From UKL13-2 sp947085425 (GTDB taxonomy: Bacteria; Pseudomonadota; Gammaproteobacteria; Burkholderiales; Usitatibacteraceae): DNA of 64,000 bases. Position numbers and translations under genes: made by a program. This document shows positions 41,793-48,984 of the stretch, piece by piece (positions within the stretch are counted from its first letter, which is position 1; every line of letters starts with the position of its first letter). The stretch covers positions 124,001 to 188,000 of the forward strand of contig CAMTWK010000015.1 of the NCBI GenBank assembly GCA_947085425.1, in the 5' to 3' direction. The notes under the pieces were generated by a model, which saw only the letters and a list, made by a program, of their open reading frames with translations, was not told where the DNA came from and did not search any database.

Positions 41793-42206
41793 ATGGACTC
41801 TATTGATTTCCCGCAACCAATTCGAATTTTGCTGGTCGGCCTCAGCGAAGGCTTTTCCCGTTCGGCCACCCGCTATATCGCCGGGGATATGCGCATGCTG
41901 ATGACCGGTGTGGCGCCCGGTCTGGCCATTAATACGTTGTTAATATCGTTCACCCAACCGGACGTGGTGCTCATTGACCGCACCACCTTGACCTCGGAAA
42001 AAGAGACCATCATTCGCCAACTCCGCATCGCCCATCCGGCCATGCGCCTGATATGCGTCACAACCTCGGATGAGTCATACCACGACGGCACGTTATTGAC
42101 CTGTGCGGACGCGCTGATTTCTGCCGACGCATTTGCCGGTGAGCTGGAAAACCTGATCGGAAATTTCTTTCCAGAACGGTTTGTGCCTGTGCGGGGCAAT
42201 TCATGA
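41793..42206 (+). CDS. Degenerate receiver-domain protein
   Basis: The 137-residue protein follows the receiver fold: strand 1 IRILLVGLSEGFS, strand 3 PDVVLIDRTTLTS, strand 4 RLICVTTSDES, strand 5 ADALISADAF. The Asp at the end of strand 3 and a Thr on strand 4 remain. The strand-1 acidic pair is replaced by Gly-Leu and the strand-5 Lys by Ser, so classical phosphorylation is unlikely. It is best called a pseudo-receiver. The start at 41793 (MDSIDFPQPI) is chosen because upstream residues are unrelated to the fold. It precedes a membrane kinase. Confidence 0.65.
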   Translation: MDSIDFPQPIRILLVGLSEGFSRSATRYIAGDMRMLMTGVAPGLAINTLLISFTQPDVVLIDRTTLTSEKETIIRQLRIAHPAMRLICVTTSDESYHDGTLLTCADALISADAFAGELENLIGNFFPERFVPVRGNS

Positions 42207-42288
42207 TAAAAATTCACCCCCCCCATGTTTCGCAGCGGAGCCTTGCCACACCCGCTCGAACCATGCATGGAAAGGTAGGGGCTGCGAC

Positions 42289-43764
42289 ATGAAAATTCGC
42301 ACCAGCCAATACCTGGCCACGTTCGTCGCCATCGCTGGAATTATTTGGATTGGCTACTTCGTCCTGCGGGCCGAAGCCGACGACGCCGCGGCAAATAACC
42401 AGTTACAACAGGCCATACAAGTCGTTAAGGGTCTGACCGAAATGCGCATTTTGGCTATTGATTATCAAAATAATCCACAAAGTTTGGATGTCGCACAATG
42501 GCTAGCCGTGTCGGCCCAGCTCAGTAGTGTGCTTGCGTCCGATTATTTTGCTGACCACAACAGCCGTGCGCTGATCAGCGGCCTGCGTACGCGTATCGCC
42601 AATTCAGAAACAACATTCAACCAAATTGTTGCCACGGCCGATGGGCGCAATTCGCCGAGCTCGAACGAGGTGCACATGCAACTGGCGGCGCTGAGCGCCC
42701 AGTTGATAATGGAGCAACGTGGCAGTTTGAAAGACGCCTTCGCCGTCGCCAACATTGCATCGACACGAATGCAATCCACCCAAGTGACGTTAAGAAATTT
42801 GAGTGTGGCCGGGCTGATCCTATTCGCCATAATCGTCATCGGTCGGCTGTGGTTGGTAGAACGGAAAGTGCTCGCGCCGATCGCCAAACTGAGGCAGGCG
42901 ACCCGTGAATTAGCGGACGGCAATTGGGACCACAAAATCGAAATTGATGGCAAGGATGAGATTGCGGACCTAGCAGCCAACTTTAATGCCATGGCGCGGG
43001 CGCTGCACGACGCGTTTGGCCAGATTAATGACAAAAATCTTAAGCTTTCGGTACTCAATCAGGATTTGGAGGCCTTCAGCTATTCCGTGTCGCATGATCT
43101 GCGCGGACCATTACGGGCTTTGGATGGCTTTTCCACGATATTGCTCAAGGAACATCACGATCAGCTCAGTGAAGACGCGCGCGAAGTGGTAATTCGGATT
43201 CAGTTGTCGGGCAAACGGATGGCGACCCTGATTGACGACTTGTTGGGTCTGGCCCAAGTCACACGTGTTGGCATCAATGCGATCGACGTCGATTTGAGTG
43301 CCATTGCCAATGAAATTGCCGATGAGCTCAATCAGACCCAAGCCAATCGCCGTGTCGAATGGGTGATCGAATCCGACATGAATGTTCGTGCCGACCCGGC
43401 ATTATTGCGCATCGCGATTCAAAATCTGATGCAAAACGCCTGGAAATACACCAGTAAAACCTCCCAACCGGTTATTCATATTGGCAGTGCGCAGGAAACA
43501 AATAAAATGGTTTATTTTGTTGCCGACAATGGTGCCGGTTTTAACATGGCGTACGCCGACAAACTATTTAATGCGTTTCAGCGCATGCATCACACCGACG
43601 ATTTTCCCGGCACCGGCATTGGTCTGACCATCGTCCAGCGCATTATTCGCCGTCATGGCGGGGAAATTCGTGCCGAGGCAAAAGTCGGTGAAGGCGCAAC
43701 GTTCTTTTTTGATTTGCAGGAATCAGTACAAAAGCAGCCAAAGAAACTTCGTCTGGCGGCCTAG
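42289..43764 (+). CDS. Membrane HAMP histidine kinase
   Basis: The 491-residue kinase has an N-terminal helix (YLATFVAIAGIIWIGYFVL), a helical periplasmic domain (about 30-170), a second helix (LSVAGLILFAIIVIGRLWLV), then HAMP (about 195-250). HisKA has His269 in EAFSYSVSHDLRGPLRALDG, and HATPase_c has VADNGAGFN and GTGIGLTIVQRIIRRHGGEI. The DLEAFSYSVSHDLRxPLRA sequence is typical of phytochrome-like/CheA-independent kinases that pair with single-domain receivers. The stop codon TAG lies inside CTAG, the target site of a mobile-repeat fragment, so the original 3' end may have been altered by a residue or two. Confidence 0.9.
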   Translation: MKIRTSQYLATFVAIAGIIWIGYFVLRAEADDAAANNQLQQAIQVVKGLTEMRILAIDYQNNPQSLDVAQWLAVSAQLSSVLASDYFADHNSRALISGLRTRIANSETTFNQIVATADGRNSPSSNEVHMQLAALSAQLIMEQRGSLKDAFAVANIASTRMQSTQVTLRNLSVAGLILFAIIVIGRLWLVERKVLAPIAKLRQATRELADGNWDHKIEIDGKDEIADLAANFNAMARALHDAFGQINDKNLKLSVLNQDLEAFSYSVSHDLRGPLRALDGFSTILLKEHHDQLSEDAREVVIRIQLSGKRMATLIDDLLGLAQVTRVGINAIDVDLSAIANEIADELNQTQANRRVEWVIESDMNVRADPALLRIAIQNLMQNAWKYTSKTSQPVIHIGSAQETNKMVYFVADNGAGFNMAYADKLFNAFQRMHHTDDFPGTGIGLTIVQRIIRRHGGEIRAEAKVGEGATFFFDLQESVQKQPKKLRLAA

Positions 43765-43858
43765 CCTGCATATTTCATGGGGTTGCGTTCGAGAGTGGGT
43801 CCATTGGCGTGTGATTTTTCGTTCGACTGACCACGGCATAGCTGGTTATGCCTCGGTG
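43765..43858 (+). mobile_element. Copy 4 of short TIR repeat, left end only
   Basis: The sequence starts CCTGCATATTTCATGG right after CTAG and aligns without gaps to the first 90 or so bases of the full copies (shared GTGTGATTTTTCG and CGACTGACC). It then loses similarity. At the position of the GTAATATC/GATATTAC hairpin (positions 71-88 of the element) it has a different hairpin of the same 18-nt extent, GGCATA/TATGCC at 43835-43852. No right end is found before the next gene, so it is truncated or belongs to a divergent subtype. It directly follows the kinase stop, in the same orientation. Confidence 0.8.
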
Positions 43859-43992
43859 CGCCCACGCGCCGACCACTACCCACGGTCGGCCATGCAAAAA
43901 AATTCGCCTATTGGTGCGGTGTTTCAAGCAAAAAATCTTGTAACCGCGCTTACACCCTGGACTTTCAATTTGAAAAAACTGTGTTTTTGCTG

Positions 43993-44448
43993 TCAGCGCA
44001 CATCCGGTGCCTGTGCGCTGTTATTCCTTAGCGAAAACACCGGCGTCAGTTCGCCGTCGTTACAAACGTGGCAGCAGCGCGGGCAATCAATCATGCCGCG
44101 CTCACCGGCGCCGACTTGGTAAGTGCTGGTGCGGGTATCACGATAACCGCTGTTGCCCACCCCGCCGGAAACACTTTGCACGGTCACCCATGCGCCCCAA
44201 CAGATTGGCTCGCCCGCTTCGCAGTTGATTTTGAGCTGTTGGACCGCGGCATCCGGTCGGACAGAATACGCCTTTGATTTTGCCGGCCATTGCTTTTTCG
44301 ACTCGCCGCGCGAAAACAATTTCAGACTGAGCGCACGGTCGGTGTCATTCACCAACTGAAAAGTCATTTCCGCCGCCTGCGCGGGTGGACTAAACGCCAA
44401 CATCATGACCAAAACCACACCAACAAACACACAAACGAGTCGATTCAT
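43993..44448 (-). CDS. Secreted Cys-rich hypothetical protein
   Basis: The 151-residue protein has a signal peptide (MNRLVCVFVGVVLVMMLAFS, cleavage after AQA). It starts MTFQLVNDTDRALSLKLFSR, a beta-sandwich-like pattern, and contains several Cys, including IDCPRCCHVCNDGEL near the C-terminus. Such proteins are probably periplasmic with disulfides. GGGGAAG lies 5 nt before the ATG. I do not recognise a family and no operon partner is near. Confidence 0.7.
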   Translation of the reverse strand: MNRLVCVFVGVVLVMMLAFSPPAQAAEMTFQLVNDTDRALSLKLFSRGESKKQWPAKSKAYSVRPDAAVQQLKINCEAGEPICWGAWVTVQSVSGGVGNSGYRDTRTSTYQVGAGERGMIDCPRCCHVCNDGELTPVFSLRNNSAQAPDVR

Positions 44449-44631
44449 TTTTCTTCCCCAAGGTTGATGTTGCCTTCACTCGCCTAAAAATGAGTGCCGG
44501 TGGATGTTGCATTCCATTGCGTCAAAAATCTGCTTGGTATACGGTGCGACGGTGCGACGGTGCCGTTCATGATACCTACCGTATTCAATTTGCACGGCAA
44601 CACCAAACCTGCGGTGTTTGGCTGCCGTCTG

Positions 44632-45405
44632 TTAATACAACATCGATGGTAACAAACGGGCGATTTCCCGTTTGATCAACACCTCAATGGCTTGCACTTT
44701 TTCGGTTGGTGTCAATGCCGTCCAGGGATCATCACCCGTCGGTGCGCGGCCGGAGGTAAAAGGCATGGTGGCGGTGATATTTCGGCGACTGACAATTTTG
44801 CGCGATGGCAACTCGATCAACGCGATGCGGAAATAGGCATAGGGCGAAATATAACCACGACCAACCAAACCGGTGCTGGCATCGCGCGTTTCTGTCGAAC
44901 CGTCCAGAAAAAATCCCAAACCTTCGAGGCGACCTGCCCCATCGGTGATATTGGCCATTTGTATTTTGGTCTCGTCGCGATGTTTGGTGATCAAAATTAG
45001 GTGGGTGGCCTGCTGCGCCTGCAGCGCCTGCAGCGCCGCCAAAATAGCATCCGGCACAGACAGGACCTCATTGTTTTCAACAAAGAGATCGCGTTGTTTT
45101 TCGAACAACACCGGACTACGGGTATTGATGGCCGCCAACTCTGCCGCGGGCCGGGTTGCCCGCACCGCATCAACGGTGGCACGCAGGGCTATATTGTCAA
45201 ACACCGGTTCTTCAATGGCCACTACCCGGTGCCGATTGGGATCCAAATTTGAACCGACCTGCGGCTGCGCGACAATGATGGTCAATTTATCGCCGATCAG
45301 TGACAACACGCCATACACCACAGGAGTCGTCGGCGTCGCGGCCATGACCACCGAAGCGGCCAATAAACTGACCATTAAGGTCGCAATACGAAGAAATTTA
45401 TTCAT
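44632..45405 (-). CDS. Secreted hypothetical protein
   Basis: The 257-residue protein has a signal peptide (MNKFLRIATLMVSLLAASVV, cleavage after MAA). It is a soluble alpha/beta protein with GVLSLIGDKLTIIVAQPQVG, ATHLILITKHRDETKIQMAN and a long C-terminal helix (EKVQAIEVLIKREIARLLPS). The IGDKLTIV start is reminiscent of periplasmic proteins annotated only as hypothetical in betaproteobacteria. No catalytic motif is recognised. Confidence 0.7.
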   Translation of the reverse strand: MNKFLRIATLMVSLLAASVVMAATPTTPVVYGVLSLIGDKLTIIVAQPQVGSNLDPNRHRVVAIEEPVFDNIALRATVDAVRATRPAAELAAINTRSPVLFEKQRDLFVENNEVLSVPDAILAALQALQAQQATHLILITKHRDETKIQMANITDGAGRLEGLGFFLDGSTETRDASTGLVGRGYISPYAYFRIALIELPSRKIVSRRNITATMPFTSGRAPTGDDPWTALTPTEKVQAIEVLIKREIARLLPSMLY

Positions 45406-45473
45406 GATGATTGGTTCCGTGGAGATTTTAACGTGACCGCCGCCCGTATCAATTGACTGGCAAGACGCAATGA

Positions 45474-45734
45474 CTAGCGATAAAACGCTTCGACCTTACC
45501 GGTCAACTTAATCAATAGCGGATTGCCCTTACGGTCAACCGCCTTGCCCGCCGGAACTTTAATCCAGCTTTCACTGATGCAGTATTCCTCGACGTCAAAA
45601 CGCTCGCGACCATTCACGCGAATGCCAATGCCCTGATCAAATATGGCGGCATTATGGAACGGGCTGCGTGGGTCGGCGGCAAGGCGGTCGGGTAGCGGTG
45701 GCAACTGCGGTGGGGATTCAATTGGATCGGTCAT
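45474..45734 (-). CDS. DUF3297 family protein
   Basis: The 86-residue protein matches DUF3297: LPDRLAADPRSPFHNAAIFD, GIGIRVNGRERFDVEEYCIS, SESWIKVPAGKAVDRKGNPL and a final LTGKVEAFYR. The family is conserved in proteobacteria and sometimes mislabelled as glutathione peroxidase; its function is unknown. No ribosome-binding site is obvious before the ATG. Confidence 0.87.
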   Translation of the reverse strand: MTDPIESPPQLPPLPDRLAADPRSPFHNAAIFDQGIGIRVNGRERFDVEEYCISESWIKVPAGKAVDRKGNPLLIKLTGKVEAFYR

Positions 45735-45894
45735 GGCGTTTATTAAAATGAGGGAAATAGGGTCAGGCGGTATTTTACCGTCTGATTGGTGGCAGGTCGA
45801 AACTCAGTCGCAGCAGCTGGCGGTAAAGGTTGTCGCGATGGTTTTATTGCAGGGGCGTATGGTTTGGGCCGATCCACCGGGAGATGACCCTGCG

Positions 45895-45938
45895 GCTTGG
45901 TTGCTGCTTGGTTGCTGCTTGGTTGATGCTTGGTTGAT
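45895..45938 (+). repeat. 11-bp tandem repeat, four units
   Basis: Two units of GCTTGGTTGCT are followed by two of GCTTGGTTGAT, in non-coding DNA between the DUF3297 gene and the next small gene. Paired substitutions in successive units suggest stepwise duplication. Confidence 0.88.
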
Positions 45939-46009
45939 GCGCTGGCACCAATCTGTCAAGATACAACCACGACCCAGACAGGTCGGACGATTCCACCGGA
46001 GAATGGCGC

Positions 46010-46222
46010 ATGGCAAAAGAAATCAACTACACCCTGTTGGTCAATGGTCAATTTAAGCGCATGAACACGGACTTAAAACGGCTGCAAATGATCGCCGAGG
46101 AATACATGCAAAGCGACGACACCATCGCCATTCGTTGCCCGCAGTTTGGTGGCAGTGGCGCACAGGCGGGGTTGCTCACCTACAACCGCGCGACCAAAGC
46201 GTGGGATAAGACGAAGTCTTAA
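46010..46222 (+). CDS. Small hypothetical protein
   Basis: The 70-residue protein begins MAKEINYTLLVNGQFKRMNT and contains DLKRLQMIAEEYMQSDDTIA and an end GLLTYNRATKAWDKTKS. GGAG lies 8 nt before the ATG. No family recognised. It is compact, without signal or membrane segments, and stands alone before the restriction-modification island. Confidence 0.65.
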   Translation: MAKEINYTLLVNGQFKRMNTDLKRLQMIAEEYMQSDDTIAIRCPQFGGSGAQAGLLTYNRATKAWDKTKS

Positions 46223-46277
46223 AAAACATCTGTTGTGCGCGCTGCTATCGTGACTGGTTTATCAGATATAAGACTGA

Positions 46278-47153
46278 CTACACGGCAAGCTCTAGCGGTA
46301 GATCAGAAATATCCTTAAGTCTACGACCGTCAATAAGCTCGTTCAATGTTGAAAGTGCATCATCGTAGCCACAGGCTTTTACCGCAGCAAGCAGTTCAGG
46401 AAGCGCGATATGATAAACGCAATTCAAATCGCCGGTTCCCAAACAAAGCGACGCCAGCCGACTAGGAAGTGGTTCTGCCGTCACTGAAACAACATGGGGC
46501 AAATGTCCTTTTCGGTTGCGAATTAGGTTAAGCGCTTCGGCTCGAACGTTCTGAACCCTGTCAGAGCGTATGGTCCATTTGCAACTGATGCTTGCATGGA
46601 GCAATGATGTCCCGCCGTTGCAGGCGCGCAGTACTGCATAGTTTGCTGAATGTGCGTCGACTACCATTGCATTGGCGTTAATCACCGCATCAGATTCTGG
46701 CGCTCGACTGATTACGATATCAGGCTTGATGATGTAGTCACCGCCAAGCGCGGCACGCAGCTCTGGGTTTTCGCGCAAAACCTTATCGACAGCAAACAAA
46801 TGTGCGTATTGCTCAAACTGAGCAATCGACTTTCCAGCTTCTATCGTCCAAACACCGGGCCGAATAGGCGCCAGAAGTGGAAATGTCGCACGCACAAACG
46901 CAAGGCAATGGCGTTCAAACGCGCTACCGAGTGACTGTGCTGCAGGTCTAACGGTAACCTTCTTAGCACCAAGTGCCGCAGCGAGATGTTTCGAGATATT
47001 GACACTGGTCGTATTGTCTTTATCTGCAATTGTTGGCATTCCTGTGGAAGCAACAATGACCAGCGTATCGGAGATCAAGCCTTGGTGGAGCTGCGCACGC
47101 GCTGCTGTTATTGCTGCCGGTTTTGAGTGCGTTTTTTTTGACACCTTTTTCAC
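46278..47153 (-). CDS. NgoMIV-like type II restriction endonuclease (predicted G^CCGGC)
   Basis: The protein closely follows R.NgoMIV over most of its length: PGVWTIEAGKSIAQFEQYAH, LLHASISCKWTIRSDRVQNV, RNRKGHLPHVVSVTAEPLPS and the C-terminus RRLKDISDLPLELAV. Catalytic residues align: Glu80, Asp145 (KPD), Lys192 (SCK) and Glu206, counted from the GTG at 47153. That start overlaps the methyltransferase stop as GTGA and gives 291 residues against 286 for NgoMIV. The ATG at 47189 would add 12 residues. The NgoMIV enzyme cuts GCCGGC as a tetramer; the same specificity is inferred, not proven. It is encoded immediately after its methyltransferase. Confidence 0.92.
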   Translation of the reverse strand: MKKVSKKTHSKPAAITAARAQLHQGLISDTLVIVASTGMPTIADKDNTTSVNISKHLAAALGAKKVTVRPAAQSLGSAFERHCLAFVRATFPLLAPIRPGVWTIEAGKSIAQFEQYAHLFAVDKVLRENPELRAALGGDYIIKPDIVISRAPESDAVINANAMVVDAHSANYAVLRACNGGTSLLHASISCKWTIRSDRVQNVRAEALNLIRNRKGHLPHVVSVTAEPLPSRLASLCLGTGDLNCVYHIALPELLAAVKACGYDDALSTLNELIDGRRLKDISDLPLELAV

Positions 47154-48127
47154 GCCGCCACCGCAAATAACTTCCGTACCATCAGGCATTGCGCTATTTG
47201 CTCACCAACGGCGCGCGCAACGGGGGGCGGGAATGCATTGCCAATCTGCCTATACGACGCGGTCTTTTTGCCTGCGAACTGCCACTCATCCGGGAAGCCC
47301 TGAATACGTGCCGCCATCCGCACCGTCAAGCGCGGCATGCCAACAAAATCGGGGGCAGGCACATCATTGGCAATGCCCATGCCATCGACACCCAATGCCG
47401 CCCATGCTTTTTTCGCGCGCGTCGGGCCGAGATCCGGGCCGCCGTGCTTTTTTGAGCCGCCGACCAGCGTTGGCGCAATTTCGTTTGCGTGTTTCGCCCA
47501 TGCGTCGGCACCTCGCCAACCATCGACTGCCATCAGATCACGTAAAGTTTCGCCGACCGTTGGCGCTCTTTGGGGCCTTGGCTCGGGCCATGAAAATTCG
47601 CCTGCACTGTCCTTGCCGTGTTTTCGGATTGCAACAAACACCACACGCGGGCGCAACTGCGGCACCCCAAAATCCGACGCACTCAACAACCGCCAGTCCG
47701 TCACATATCCCATCTTGCCGATTTCTCCGGCAATGTAACGACGGTAATCCTCAAACACCGCATCCATTAGTCCGCGCACGTTTTCCAACATGACCGCGCG
47801 AGGGCGAATTTCATCAACCAAGCGAATCGCTTCTGGGAAAAGATTGCGCTCATCGTCCGCACCAAGTTGTTTGCCCGCTTTGGAAAACGGCGGGCACGGC
47901 ACACCACCAGCAAGTAGATCGGTTCCTGCGTAGGGCACACCGCTGAAATGCTCAACCCCTCCGTTGATCACGTTCCAGTGCGGGCGATTGAGTCGTAGCG
48001 TCGCACAAAAGTCTTTCTCAATTTCAACAAGCGCCCGATGTGCAAAGCCCGCTTGATCCAAGCCAAGCGCTTGCCCGCCGGCGCCGGCGCAGATTTCAAC
48101 AGAGGTGAGTGAATTGGATTTTTTCAT
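47150..48127 (-). CDS. C5-cytosine DNA methyltransferase of the NgoMIV-like system
   Basis: This 325-residue m5C methyltransferase has motif I EICAGAGGQALGLDQAGF, motif IV LLAGGVPCPPFSKAG with the catalytic Cys, motif VI MLENVRGL, motif VIII QLRPRVVFVAI, and motif X YRQIGNAFPPPVARAV. A target-recognition region lies between VIII and IX. It protects host DNA from the endonuclease encoded next. The gene is preceded by a palindrome-rich, A/T-rich promoter region (48128-48200). The ATG has no clear ribosome-binding site. Confidence 0.95.
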   Translation of the reverse strand: MKKSNSLTSVEICAGAGGQALGLDQAGFAHRALVEIEKDFCATLRLNRPHWNVINGGVEHFSGVPYAGTDLLAGGVPCPPFSKAGKQLGADDERNLFPEAIRLVDEIRPRAVMLENVRGLMDAVFEDYRRYIAGEIGKMGYVTDWRLLSASDFGVPQLRPRVVFVAIRKHGKDSAGEFSWPEPRPQRAPTVGETLRDLMAVDGWRGADAWAKHANEIAPTLVGGSKKHGGPDLGPTRAKKAWAALGVDGMGIANDVPAPDFVGMPRLTVRMAARIQGFPDEWQFAGKKTASYRQIGNAFPPPVARAVGEQIAQCLMVRKLFAVAA

Positions 48128-48147
48128 TTGAGGGCGACAATTCAGAG

Positions 48148-48187
48148 TTATGGGCGACGCCCATAATATACTGTATGTACGTATAGT
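48148..48187 (-). promoter_or_regulatory. Two palindromes upstream of the restriction-modification operon
   Basis: A perfect inverted repeat, TTATGGGCG / CGCCCATAA with a single central base (48148-48166), lies 21 nt before the methyltransferase start. An imperfect 18-bp palindrome ACTGTATGTACGTATAGT (48170-48187) abuts it. On the minus strand a TATATT hexamer between them could be a -10 box. The layout is that of an operator region, and could allow self-regulation of the system. Confidence 0.6.
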
Positions 48188-48327
48188 TATCTATTCTTCA
48201 ATGCAATATGAAGATTCGTTTATGGGCGGGCATTTTGAGGGATAAATGGCTGGAAGCGCGCGTAGATGCTTTAGTTTGGAATTAACTCGACCCTAGTCCC
48301 TTTAGTTACCCGTGTTTAGACCCATTT

Positions 48328-48978
48328 TTATTTTTGAAATTTCTCTTGTGCATGGCGAAAAACATCTTCATAAAATCGCAATGCCAACAAGGCCACTGCA
48401 TGGGGTGAGTGATCGAGTATCGGGTGACTCAAATGCTCCTTAGGCGGCAGGAATTCCTGCTTGAACTTAAGATTACGAATGGTGGGTAGTGCTGGCGTAG
48501 GTGGGTGATGAATGACTCGGAATCCATTACTGACCCCAGATTCCACATCTGCAACAAATTGGCCACTCGGAGAAATTTCAAGTCTGGCGATTGTTCCCGA
48601 GAATGCTGAACCACCGACCTCAATATGTCCGCCTTCCCACATAAGCGTATTACCACCGTGCTGGCTCTGATGCCTAGCCTGTTTCAAATACAATAAGAGC
48701 TCATCGCTGGAGCGGAGGCTTTCATACGGCCCTAACCAAGGTTGGAACGCAGTGGACGCACTCTTTCCCGACGAATAAAAGTTTGTCCAAAACTCTTCGC
48801 TCGAGTCTACAAATCTTGTCCATCCACTTAGGTAGTCTATTTGTGAGTGGGCGGTTTGCATTTGTTTGATTCCCTTTGCTGCCTCCACAAGCCGGAGCTG
48901 AGGTTTTAGCCAAATATTTTCCGTTACCGGTACGATGCCACTCGGCGATAGCGTTACATTTCCAAAAACTTGTGACAT
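48328..48978 (-). CDS. Orphan protein directly behind nrdB
   Basis: I do not recognise this 216-residue protein. It has a beta-rich middle (LMWEGGHIEVGGSAFSGTIA, LEISPSGQFVADVESGVS) and a helical C-terminus (PHAVALLALRFYEDVFRHAQ). It starts 6 nt after the nrdB stop, using the nrdB GGGAG as ribosome-binding site, so it is co-transcribed with nrdB. Its base composition looks more A/T-rich than its neighbours. With the restriction-modification pair it forms a block that appears inserted behind nrdB. Confidence 0.65.
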   Translation of the reverse strand: MSQVFGNVTLSPSGIVPVTENIWLKPQLRLVEAAKGIKQMQTAHSQIDYLSGWTRFVDSSEEFWTNFYSSGKSASTAFQPWLGPYESLRSSDELLLYLKQARHQSQHGGNTLMWEGGHIEVGGSAFSGTIARLEISPSGQFVADVESGVSNGFRVIHHPPTPALPTIRNLKFKQEFLPPKEHLSHPILDHSPHAVALLALRFYEDVFRHAQEKFQK

Positions 48979-48984
48979 TCACCA

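Noticed and set aside
43859..43992. Right end of mobile-repeat copy 4
   Set aside because: I looked for the CCGTGAAATATGCAGG end up to the next gene and beyond and did not find it; only the left part is claimed.
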